39,896 nt of DNA from JAYFRC01 sp034926415 (GTDB lineage Bacteria; Bacillota; Clostridia; Oscillospirales; Oscillospiraceae): assembly GCA_034926415.1 (NCBI GenBank), contig JAYFRC010000081.1:1-39896 (forward strand), read 5' to 3'. The position numbers were made by a program, and so were the translations under genes. The notes below the pieces were generated by a model. It searched no databases and was not told the DNA's origin. It saw nothing but the letters and a program-made list of their open reading frames with translations. Below, in pieces: positions 1 through 7,328 of this stretch. Positions within the stretch are counted from its first letter, which is position 1; each line of letters opens with the position of its first letter.

Positions 1-1070
1 CGTATAGTATGGAGCTGTTCGCGGTGCCAGCGAAGCAGGAAAACGCGTTTTCCTCCATCGCAGTGATGATCGGGGTGGAGTACATACTTCGAAAAGCCAG
101 AGAACTTGACCGCCCGGTCGTCATCTGTCTCGGGATCGGAACGAACTCGGGAAGTCACGACGGCTTCAGCATTTTTGAAGAATATCTAAACGGAATTGCC
201 AACCTGACGGGCGTTTGTCTTTGCATTGCCGCCGGCAACGAAAGTCAGGCCAGACACCATACAAAAGGGATCATCGCGGCAAAGGGGGAGAGTCAGAACA
301 TCGACGTAAAAGTCAGCAACCAGCCAACCAGTTTCATTATATCCATCTGGAACGCAATGGCCGACAAGCTGTCGGTCTCCATCCTTTCGCCGACCGGCGA
401 ATACATCGACAGAATTCCGCCCAAAACCGGAAGCATCCAGATAACGGACTTACTCCTGGAACGCGCTCAGGTCCGCGTGGCCTGCTATTACCCCCTTGAG
501 GGAAGCGGCGGCCAGCTGACCACCGTGCGGGTTCTGGACGCACCGCCGGGGATATGGACTGTCACAATGCACGGCGACATCATTCTCGACGGCGCTTTCC
601 ACGCGTGGCTTCCGCTGACCGGCCTTGTCTCCTCAGATGTGGAATTTCTCGCGGCGGATCCCTATTATACGGTCACCGTTCCATCGACCGCGTTCGGCGC
701 AATCAGCTGCGGAGCCTATAACAGCGAAAACGACAGCCTGTATCTCAATACCTCCTGGGGGCCCACGCGGATCGAGCAGATGGCTCCGGATTTGGTCGCC
801 CCGGGTGTTGGGATTTTGGGGATATATCCCACAGGAAGCGGCACCATGAGCGGTACCAGTGCGGCAGCGGCGATCACCGCCGGAGCCTGTGCGCTGATGC
901 TGCAGTGGGGCATCGTTCAGGGTAACGACGTCTCCATAAGCACATATCAGATCCGAGCTTACCTGATCCGGGGCTGCGACCGCATGCAGAGCATGTCCTA
1001 TCCGAATCCGCAGTGGGGCTATGGATCGCTCAATCTATATCAATCATTTAATCACATGCGTGAACTGTAG
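1..1070 (+). CDS. Csp-like subtilisin-family (S8) serine protease, C-terminal part (5' end outside window)
   Basis: The frame is open from the left edge (codons from base 3), and its first residues align with about residue 214 onward of the next gene, so this is a partial gene and not a start at base 9. Visible subtilase features are the oxyanion-hole asparagine in AAGNES (about base 237) and the catalytic serine in GTMSGTSAAAA (Ser codon 858-860). The catalytic Asp and His would lie upstream of the window. It resembles its downstream neighbour along its whole length, so the two are tandem paralogues. In clostridia, tandem S8 proteases of about 560-580 residues include the Csp proteins that activate the cortex hydrolase SleC during spore germination. 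That role is inference here, because many gut Clostridia carry other members of this subfamily. The gene ends with TAG, 30 nt before the next start. Confidence 0.88.
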   Translation, partial: YSMELFAVPAKQENAFSSIAVMIGVEYILRKARELDRPVVICLGIGTNSGSHDGFSIFEEYLNGIANLTGVCLCIAAGNESQARHHTKGIIAAKGESQNIDVKVSNQPTSFIISIWNAMADKLSVSILSPTGEYIDRIPPKTGSIQITDLLLERAQVRVACYYPLEGSGGQLTTVRVLDAPPGIWTVTMHGDIILDGAFHAWLPLTGLVSSDVEFLAADPYYTVTVPSTAFGAISCGAYNSENDSLYLNTSWGPTRIEQMAPDLVAPGVGILGIYPTGSGTMSGTSAAAAITAGACALMLQWGIVQGNDVSISTYQIRAYLIRGCDRMQSMSYPNPQWGYGSLNLYQSFNHMREL

Positions 1071-1100
1071 GCATTTGCCGCGGGACAGGAGGCATTTCCA

Positions 1101-2822
1101 TTGAACGAGGAGCAGCTGAAGGAATTTATCAATTCGCCGGACACGGTGGATTTTATTGTCCGGGGCAGCGATGATCTGGACGTTTTTTTAAAAGAAAACC
1201 CAAATGTGATTGCAACGCAGACTCTGGCCGGAAGGTATGTGGTCTGCTACTCGAGCGCGAACGAATTCGCGGCGATTATCAACCAGCTTGGAACCAGCTA
1301 TGTGAGCTCGCTGTCCCTTGTATTGGGGTTGCTGGACCGCCCGGCGCTGGAAAGCTCCGGTATTATCGAACTCCAGCAGCAACCCTATCTTGATCTGCGT
1401 GGGCGGGGAGTCCTGGTCGGCATCGTCGATACGGGAATCGATTATACACAGCAGGTGTTCCGCTATGAGGATGGGAGCAGCAAGATTCAGGCTATTTACG
1501 ACCAGTCAACCGCCGGCACGGCGCCTGAGGGCTTTTTTATCGGCACGGAGTACACGCACGAGCAGATCAATCAGGCACTGCAGGCGAAAAACCCCTACGA
1601 AATCGTTCCGCAGCGGGACACCGACGGACACGGTACCTTCCTTGCCTCTGTGGCGGCGGGACACGAAACCGACGGTTTCCTCGGTGCCGCGCCCGACGCC
1701 GAGCTGGTGGTGGTAAAGCTGAAAAAGGCGCGGCCGTTCTATTTGGATCTTTTCTCAGTGCCGGAAACACAGGAGAATGCATTCGGCTCCACCGCCGTCA
1801 TGATCGGTGTGGAATATGTTCTAAAAAAAGCGCGGGAGCTGAATCGCCCTGTCGCCATCTGTCTTGGAATCGGTACGAACTCAGGAAGCCATGACGGATT
1901 CAGTGTTTTTGATGAGTATCTCAGCGAGGTCGCCAATCTGGTCGGGATATGCCTGTGCATCGCGGCAGGAAACGAAAGTCAGGCGAGGCACCATACGCAG
2001 GGAAAAATTATAGGCAAAGGCGAATCCCAAAATATTGAAATCTCCGTCGCCAACGAATCGTCGGCTATTTACACGTCAATCTGGAACTCCGTCTCCGATC
2101 GGATTTCCATTTCCGTTCGCTCTCCCACCGGTGAGCTTGTTGCCAGACTCCCTCCGAAATCCGAAGATATCACCATTACCAATCTTGTTTTTGAGAAGGC
2201 AGTTGTCCGGGTTGCCTATTACTTCCCGCTTGAGGGGAGCGGCGGTCAGCTGACGGTCGTAAATGTAAAGAACGCCACTCCGGGCATCTGGACCATCACC
2301 GTGTACGGCGACCTGATTCTGGACGGCACCTTCCACGCCTGGCTTCCCCTTACCGGCTTAGCTTCTCCCGGTGTGGAATTTCTTAAGGCGACGCCCAATT
2401 ATACTGTAACCGATCCATCCACAGCCGTCGGAGCAATCAGCTGCGGCGCGTACAACGTCAGCGATAAAAGCCTGTACTCCAACTCGTCATGGGGGCCGAC
2501 ACGGATTAACCTGATGATGCCCGACTTGGTCGCTCCGGGCGTCAACGTCGGTGGAATTTTTCCGACGGGCTACGGCACAATGAGCGGCACAAGCGCGGCC
2601 GCGGCAGTTACGGCGGGCGCCAGCGCTCTGATGCTGCAATGGGGCATTGTGCAGGGTAACGACGCAGCGCTGAGCACCTATCAGATCCGTGCATACCTGA
2701 TCCGCGGCTGCAGCCGCAGTCCGACGATGTTATATCCAAATACGCAGTGGGGCTACGGCGCGCTGGACCTGATGCAGACATTCAACCTCATGCGGGAGAC
2801 CAAACAAAATGATATGAAATGA
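1101..2822 (+). CDS. Csp-like subtilisin-family (S8) serine protease, complete
   Basis: This 573-residue subtilase starts at TTG 1101, chosen because ACAGGAGG lies 8 nt upstream and no in-frame ATG precedes the catalytic domain. The full triad is present: Asp110 in VGIVDTGID, His177 in DTDGHGTF and Ser498 in GTMSGTSAAAA, with the oxyanion Asn291 in AAGNES. Residues 1-90 look like a short prodomain. There is no signal peptide, as in clostridial Csp proteins, and an extra domain is inserted between Asn291 and the serine, as in that subfamily. It follows its paralogue by 30 nt, probably in one operon. With an intact triad it should be an active protease rather than a CspC-type pseudoprotease. 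A germination role is inference; the subfamily assignment is firm. Confidence 0.9.
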   Translation: MNEEQLKEFINSPDTVDFIVRGSDDLDVFLKENPNVIATQTLAGRYVVCYSSANEFAAIINQLGTSYVSSLSLVLGLLDRPALESSGIIELQQQPYLDLRGRGVLVGIVDTGIDYTQQVFRYEDGSSKIQAIYDQSTAGTAPEGFFIGTEYTHEQINQALQAKNPYEIVPQRDTDGHGTFLASVAAGHETDGFLGAAPDAELVVVKLKKARPFYLDLFSVPETQENAFGSTAVMIGVEYVLKKARELNRPVAICLGIGTNSGSHDGFSVFDEYLSEVANLVGICLCIAAGNESQARHHTQGKIIGKGESQNIEISVANESSAIYTSIWNSVSDRISISVRSPTGELVARLPPKSEDITITNLVFEKAVVRVAYYFPLEGSGGQLTVVNVKNATPGIWTITVYGDLILDGTFHAWLPLTGLASPGVEFLKATPNYTVTDPSTAVGAISCGAYNVSDKSLYSNSSWGPTRINLMMPDLVAPGVNVGGIFPTGYGTMSGTSAAAAVTAGASALMLQWGIVQGNDAALSTYQIRAYLIRGCSRSPTMLYPNTQWGYGALDLMQTFNLMRETKQNDMK

Positions 2823-2836
2823 AGGCAACGCTTCTT

Positions 2837-2887
2837 GATTTTTTAATTTTGGTCGATCATAAAATGATGGACCAAAATTAAAAAATC
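2837..2887. repeat. Long AT-rich inverted repeat downstream of the protease pair
   Basis: Bases 2837-2854 and 2870-2887 are perfect 18-bp inverted arms. Inside them, after a G/G mismatch, 2856-2860 and 2864-2868 add 5 bp around an AAA loop. It begins 14 nt after the protease stop codon. The T-run is inside the paired left arm and A-run and TCC follow the right arm, so it is not a classical intrinsic terminator. It may be a transcript-end hairpin or a remnant of a small palindromic element. Confidence 0.75.
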
Positions 2888-2938
2888 CATAAAGTTTAGA
2901 AACGAAATTCATTTGGCGAGTGGTAATATCGATTGCAG

Positions 2939-2972
2939 AAAAAGAGGACAGGCCAAACAGCCCGTCCTCTTT
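2939..2972 (-). terminator. Intrinsic terminator after the spoIIID-like fragment
   Basis: On the minus strand a 9-bp stem (AAAGAGGAC / GTCCTCTTT, bases 2941-2949 and 2964-2972) runs into a T-rich stretch. It lies about 28 nt past the stop of the short spoIIID-like gene. Confidence 0.6.
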
Positions 2973-3000
2973 CCTTATGCTATTGCCCATATAAAACGTT

Positions 3001-3132
3001 CTATTTTATAACTACCGTATGTACGGTAGATTTGCTGATGCCGAACTTTTTTGCGGCAGCGCGGACGGTGGTCCGGTTCTCTATGATGTACTGGGCCAGC
3101 GTGCAGGCCCGCTCCTCAATGTTACCTTTCAA
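3001..3132 (-). pseudogene. spoIIID: Truncated SpoIIID-like sporulation transcription factor (43 codons)
   Basis: The minus strand from TTG 3132 to TAG 3001 encodes 43 residues that match the start of SpoIIID: an N-terminal M-K-x-x-IEER, then a helix-turn-helix with TVRAAAKKFGISKSTVH. SpoIIID is normally about 80-95 residues and goes on past STVHK into a second helix and a basic DNA-binding tail. Here the sequence switches after STVH to TVVIK and stops. The other two frames downstream do not restore the SpoIIID tail. The breakpoint lies inside an 8-bp inverted repeat (3012-3029). A GGGAG-type ribosome site precedes the TTG and an intrinsic terminator follows, so a short protein could still be made. 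I read it as a degenerate copy of the mother-cell regulator; whether an intact copy exists elsewhere cannot be seen. Confidence 0.72.
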
Positions 3133-3309
3133 ACACAACACTCCCTGTTTTGTGCTGCAATATCCTATGCGGAGCCGGGAGCGTTTATGTGAGCCGGGCT
3201 GATATTAAATTGAAGATAGATGAATAAAGCGGGCAGCCGTCGAGCATCAAGCTGCTGTGGCAAGCGGAGCCGTGGACAGGCGCTTTGCCTTTTCCCGCTT
3301 TTACATAAC

Positions 3310-3342
3310 AAAAACGCCGCGAAACGTAAACGTTTCGCGGCG
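3310..3342 (-). terminator. Intrinsic terminator of the PhnD-like gene
   Basis: A perfect 12-bp GC-rich stem (3315-3326 with 3331-3342) around a 4-nt loop is followed on the minus strand by a T-run (A-run at 3310-3314). It sits 18 nt past the stop of the substrate-binding protein. Confidence 0.9.
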
Positions 3343-3359
3343 AGATTTTCGTCATGTGG

Positions 3360-4469
3360 TCAGCTTTCTCCGCTGGTCAGGCCGAGATTTGCAATATTTG
3401 AGTAATCCGAGGCGTCCGCCTCGGCAAATCCGGAGCAGCCGCAGAGCTTATAGAGCGCCTCGCCCTCGTCGGTGTCAGCCATGGCGATCAGCGCCGTACG
3501 GAGAGCGGCAATGAAAGAGTCGTTGTATATCTCCGGGTCGGCTTCGGTCACCGCGACGGCGTCTCCGTATATGGGCTCCGTCACGCCTATTACGTTGACC
3601 GCGTCGAATATGCTGTCGCTCCTCCCGAGACCCATTTTCCCCGTCATGTCGAGATGGGTGGGCTCCATGTCCCAGCACTCGGAGTAGTCCATGCGCTTGT
3701 CTGCCGCGATGACTATTATATCGACCTGCTCCTTGGCCGCCAGCGTAAACAGCGCGCTGTATCCGTCAAGCGTGATTATGTTGGGCAGATCGGCCGTAGT
3801 CTTCTCGTAATTGGCGCTGAGCCATAGGTCGGGATAGATAAAGTCGGAGGATGTGTCGGTCTTGAGCACGGCCCAGGAGGCCTTGCTGAGATCGTCGAAG
3901 GTTATCGCCTTTCCGCTGTTAGCCTTCTCCGCGAGCTCCTTTCCGTACTCGGAGCTTGTAGCGCATATGAGCGTGCGCCCGTAGGGCACCTGCTCGTCGG
4001 TCGCCTCGGGAGCGCTGGCCGAACCGTTCCATTTTTTTGCAAGAGTCCCGTCGCTCGTCAGCTTGCTCTGCGTCGCCGCGAGTATGACGTCTATGCTGTC
4101 CGCGTAGGACAGATACTGGCTCGCCGGAAGCAGGGTGAGGTCGACTGTTCCCGCGGCAAGAGCTTCACAGGTGGCCGAGGCCGACGTGCTTATGGAGAAC
4201 TGGATGTTGCCGACATTGTAGCCCTCCTCGGCGAGCTTGGATGCAAAGACCTGCGAAAACGAGTCGCAGGCTCCGCCATCGGCAAGAACGCTCTCGTCAG
4301 TTCCCTCTGGAAGACATATGGACAAAGCATCTATTGCCGTCGTATCGGGCGCCGCCTTCGTCATTGACGCGGACGCTTCTGCAGTTTGTTTCTCTCCGCT
4401 GTTCCCGCAGCCGGCCAACGCCCCAAAACACATAGCGGCAGCCAGCAAAAAGCAGGTCATTCTTTTCAT
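3360..4469 (-). CDS. PhnD-like ABC transporter substrate-binding lipoprotein
   Basis: The product has 369 residues. The start chosen is ATG 4469, which has GAAAGGA 8 nt upstream; an in-frame ATG at 4496 lacks a ribosome site. A lipoprotein signal peptide of about 22 residues ends in the lipobox LAGC, so the mature protein should be anchored to the outer face of the membrane. The rest has the layout of PhnD-type periplasmic-binding proteins (PF12974 group: phosphonate, phosphate or phosphite binders), with a two-lobed fold and an AGTVDLTLLPAS segment in the first lobe. No permease or ATPase for it is adjacent, so it is an orphan binding protein or is paired with transporter genes elsewhere. 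Its ligand cannot be read from the sequence. An extended -10 promoter lies upstream and a strong terminator downstream, so it is probably monocistronic. Confidence 0.8.
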   Translation of the reverse strand: MKRMTCFLLAAAMCFGALAGCGNSGEKQTAEASASMTKAAPDTTAIDALSICLPEGTDESVLADGGACDSFSQVFASKLAEEGYNVGNIQFSISTSASATCEALAAGTVDLTLLPASQYLSYADSIDVILAATQSKLTSDGTLAKKWNGSASAPEATDEQVPYGRTLICATSSEYGKELAEKANSGKAITFDDLSKASWAVLKTDTSSDFIYPDLWLSANYEKTTADLPNIITLDGYSALFTLAAKEQVDIIVIAADKRMDYSECWDMEPTHLDMTGKMGLGRSDSIFDAVNVIGVTEPIYGDAVAVTEADPEIYNDSFIAALRTALIAMADTDEGEALYKLCGCSGFAEADASDYSNIANLGLTSGES

Positions 4470-4568
4470 GCGGTCAATCCTTTCGCCTTTCGACAAAAAT
4501 ATGTTATATCTGCACCAAGTACGGCGCGGGCAGCGTCACTGCGCCCGACCTGCGGCCATATAAAGAAC

Positions 4569-4577
4569 ATTATAACA
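4569..4577 (-). promoter_or_regulatory. Extended -10 promoter of the PhnD-like gene
   Basis: On the minus strand TGTTATAAT (bases 4569-4577) gives a perfect TATAAT with a TGn extension. A TTAACA lies 19 nt further upstream, at a poor spacing. The leader to the ATG would be about 93 nt and contains a GGGC/GCCC hairpin. Confidence 0.55.
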
Positions 4578-4700
4578 TAGGATAACTCCAATTTGTTAAT
4601 AAAGAATGAACTGAACATGGGCAAAAGCCTGTGAAAACGGAGAAAAAATATAAAGAATGTTGTTAAAAAGCACCATATTGCTGCCGCGCATAGGTATCTG

Positions 4701-6440
4701 TCAGTCCGAGACCCGCACTATTCTGTAATAAGCCCGCGCGGTCGCGAGGTAGACGGCGGTGTATATCGCGGCAAACACGAGCAGCGTAAACAGGTTGCAC
4801 AGCGCGAACAGCCCCACGTTCGTCAGCGAAAATATTTCGAGCAGCTTCGCTATCATGTTGAACGCGAAGACAATATGCACGGCCGCCGCCGCTATGGGCA
4901 GAAGGAACACGGCGCGTATCTGACCGCCGATGCTGACGCGCGCCTCGGCGCGGCTCATGCCGACCTGCTGCATTATACGATAGCCGACGGCGTCTTCGTA
5001 GCCCTCGGAAACCTGCTTGTAATAAATTATCAGCGTCGTGGCGATGAGGAACAGCAGCCCGAGATAAAGCCCCATAAACAGGAACCCTCCGGTCACGGAA
5101 TGAAGGTCGGCGGCATTGCTCGCGCGATCCCTGTAATTGGCCCATTTATAGGTGTAGGGACTTTCCATTCCCTCCAAAATGTCGTCGCCGAAATTGTCCG
5201 GGATGTCCCCGTCCAGATTGAAGCCGACGTAGGCCGCCGGAAGGGTGGTCTCGTCGCCGGTTGCCCAGACAAGGCCGCCGTCGCTGTTTACCTTGAGTGC
5301 GTCGCCGGCCTCCTGATTCACATTCATGGTGTCATCGCCTGCGTAATAGCGGACGCAAGCGACGTCCGTCAGCGTTATCCCATTATTCTCCGCAATTTTT
5401 TCGGCGGAGGCGAGGGCGGAGTTCATGGCGTTTTCGTCGGCCTCGGCCATCACTATCTGAAAGTCACGCGGATAAATCCTGTCTATGGTCTCCTCGGTGC
5501 CGAGATAAAGGCACACCGTGGTCGAAACGGTCACTAGCACCATCGTCGAGAGTATGCATATGGACGCGAGCCCCGCTGCGTTTCGCTTCATGCGGTGAAG
5601 CATCCCGGCGACGGATGTGAAATGGCTTGTCTTGTAGTAGTACGCTTTGTTTTTCCGCAGCGCCTTGAGTATGGCGATGCTTCCCGCGGTGAACAGCAGG
5701 TAGGTGCCGATTATTACCAGTAAGACCGCCACAAAAAACATAAGGAGCGCCTCGCTCGGCGCGCTCACGCGCAGAGCGATGACATAGCCGGCGCCGAGCG
5801 TGATCGCGCCGACGACCGCCGCGAACCAGCGAGTTTTCGGTTCCCTGTCGCCCTCGTTCACGCTGTGGAGCAGCTCGACCGGCTTCGATGTACCGACGCG
5901 CCGGAGATTGGAGGCGAGGCAGAGCAGGAAAATCACCGCGAATATTATCGCCGTCCATAAAAGCCCGCCCCAGGCGATCTCAAATCCGAATGGCACGGTC
6001 TCGCCGAGCAGTTTCAAAAGCAGCAGCAGAGCGAGCTTTGAAAACAGAATTCCCGCCGCGCTTCCGCAGGCTATCGCGATAAGCGCCGCGTAGATGGTCT
6101 CCCACAGCATAAGCCGCGCGATGTGGCGTTTTTCCATGCCGAGCACGCTGTAAAGGCCTATCTCCGTGCGCCGCCGCTTCATAAGAAAGCCGTTGGTGTA
6201 AAAGATGATGATGGCCGAAAATATCGTTATGATTCCTATGCCGAGGCTGAGAAACGTCTGAACGTACACCGCTCCGCGAAGCTCGGAGACGCCGCCGTTG
6301 TCGTTCAGAAAAAATATGGTATACAGCATCGCGACGCAGAGCGAGGCGGCGAGAAGATAGGGGAGATAGTATTTCCCGTTCTTTCTTATATTCTGCGCCG
6401 CAAATCCTGGGTAAAATCCGCCTTTACGCACCGATATCAC
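4701..6440 (-). CDS. BceB-type FtsX-family ABC transporter permease (antimicrobial peptide resistance)
   Basis: This 579-residue permease has about ten membrane segments: one near residues 25-45, three near 60-180, four near 205-312 and three or so near 450-570, with a large extracellular domain at about 314-450. That is the BceB/VraG/PsdB plan. These permeases sense and remove cell-wall-active peptides such as bacitracin or lantibiotics and signal to a partner histidine kinase. The extracellular domain is about 137 residues, against roughly 200 in B. subtilis BceB, and the whole protein is shorter than the usual 620-670. The ATG at 6440 overlaps the end of the ATPase gene by 17 nt, with AGGG about 8 nt upstream, so the two are translationally coupled. 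The specific drug cannot be predicted. Confidence 0.88.
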   Translation of the reverse strand: MISVRKGGFYPGFAAQNIRKNGKYYLPYLLAASLCVAMLYTIFFLNDNGGVSELRGAVYVQTFLSLGIGIITIFSAIIIFYTNGFLMKRRRTEIGLYSVLGMEKRHIARLMLWETIYAALIAIACGSAAGILFSKLALLLLLKLLGETVPFGFEIAWGGLLWTAIIFAVIFLLCLASNLRRVGTSKPVELLHSVNEGDREPKTRWFAAVVGAITLGAGYVIALRVSAPSEALLMFFVAVLLVIIGTYLLFTAGSIAILKALRKNKAYYYKTSHFTSVAGMLHRMKRNAAGLASICILSTMVLVTVSTTVCLYLGTEETIDRIYPRDFQIVMAEADENAMNSALASAEKIAENNGITLTDVACVRYYAGDDTMNVNQEAGDALKVNSDGGLVWATGDETTLPAAYVGFNLDGDIPDNFGDDILEGMESPYTYKWANYRDRASNAADLHSVTGGFLFMGLYLGLLFLIATTLIIYYKQVSEGYEDAVGYRIMQQVGMSRAEARVSIGGQIRAVFLLPIAAAAVHIVFAFNMIAKLLEIFSLTNVGLFALCNLFTLLVFAAIYTAVYLATARAYYRIVRVSD

Positions 6441-7191
6441 CGCCCTGGGCTATGACCGTAAGCGTATCGGATATCTTTGCAAACATCTCCGCGCTCTCGC
6501 TTTCCCCGCGGTAGAGCTGATGGAACACCTCGCCGTCGCGCAGAAACAGCACGCGTCCCGCGCAGCTCGCCGCACGCACCGAGTGCGTGACCATAAGTAT
6601 CGTCTGCCCCGATGCGTTAACCTCGCTGAAAAGGCGCAGCAGTCCCTCTGCGGATTTTGAGTCCAGCGCTCCCGTGGGCTCGTCGGCAAGCAGTATCTGC
6701 GGATCGCCGATAAGAGCCCGGGCGACCGCGGCGCGCTGCTTCTGACCTCCGGAGACCTCGTAGGGGAACTTGTCGAGCAGGTCGGTTATGCCAAGCCTGC
6801 CCGCAAGCGGGCGCAGGCGCTTTTCCATATACTGGTAATCCTTGCCGGACAGCACAAGCGGAAGAAAGATGTTGTCGCGCAGCGAAAACGTGTCGAGCAG
6901 GTTAAAATCCTGAAACACAAAGCCGAGGTTATCGCGGCGGAACGCCGCCTTCTCGCGCTCGGATATCTCGCTGAAATTTTTCCCGCCGAGCGTAACGGTT
7001 CCGCCGGTCGGCGAATCGAGGGTGGCGAGTATGTTCAGAAGCGTTGTCTTGCCGGAGCCGGACTCGCCCATAATGGCAACGTACTCGCCGTTCTCAACGG
7101 AGAAATTGACATTTTTCAGGGCTTCGACCTGGTTTCCGCCAAAGCGCGTTGTATATACCTTTTTAAGATGGTTCACTTCAAGAAGCGGCAT
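6424..7191 (-). CDS. BceA-type ABC transporter ATP-binding protein
   Basis: The 255-residue ATPase starts at ATG 7191, directly behind an ideal AAGGAGGA; longer readings from 7224 lack a site. Walker A is GESGSGKTT (42-50), the Q-loop glutamine is in FVFQDF (94), the signature is VSGGQ (146-150), Walker B is ILLADEP with Glu171, and the H-loop is His203. Length and sequence fit the LolD/BceA group of ATPases that pair with FtsX-type permeases, here the overlapping downstream gene. It is preceded by its own promoter with a BceR-type operator (7258-7293), so drug-induced expression through the neighbouring two-component system is likely. Confidence 0.92.
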   Translation of the reverse strand: MPLLEVNHLKKVYTTRFGGNQVEALKNVNFSVENGEYVAIMGESGSGKTTLLNILATLDSPTGGTVTLGGKNFSEISEREKAAFRRDNLGFVFQDFNLLDTFSLRDNIFLPLVLSGKDYQYMEKRLRPLAGRLGITDLLDKFPYEVSGGQKQRAAVARALIGDPQILLADEPTGALDSKSAEGLLRLFSEVNASGQTILMVTHSVRAASCAGRVLFLRDGEVFHQLYRGESESAEMFAKISDTLTVIAQGGDIGA

Positions 7192-7219
7192 AATTTTTCC
7201 TCCTTTGTTATATGAACAC

Positions 7220-7225
7220 ATCATA
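7220..7225 (-). promoter_or_regulatory. -10 element of the bceAB-like promoter
   Basis: TATGAT on the minus strand lies about 63 bp downstream of the operator centre and about 29 nt before the ATPase start. No good -35 is present at 16-18 bp, as expected for an activator-dependent promoter. Confidence 0.5.
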
Positions 7226-7257
7226 ACAGCAAGCCGGGATGCGAGCCATGGATTTGG

Positions 7258-7293
7258 CTTACATTCCGGCTCGGCATCTTACATTTTTGTAAG
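7258..7293 (-). promoter_or_regulatory. BceR-type response-regulator operator
   Basis: Bases 7278-7293 read CTTACA-N4-TGTAAG, a perfect inverted repeat that matches the TNACA-N4-TGTAA consensus I recall for BceR-like regulators. A further CTTACAT half-site lies at 7258-7264, exactly 20 bp (two helical turns) from the CTTACAT of the main site. It sits between the kinase gene and the ATPase gene, upstream of the ATPase promoter. Confidence 0.72.
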
Positions 7294-7328
7294 GCAGAAT
7301 CAGCCTCGCGAACTTTTTAAAAATACAT

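Noticed and set aside
2837..2887. Insertion-sequence end
   Set aside because: No transposase frame, target-site duplication or second end is visible; kept only as an inverted repeat.
6424..6440. Possible frameshift fusing ATPase and permease
   Set aside because: A 17-nt overlap with a ribosome site and complete domains on each side is a normal coupled gene pair.
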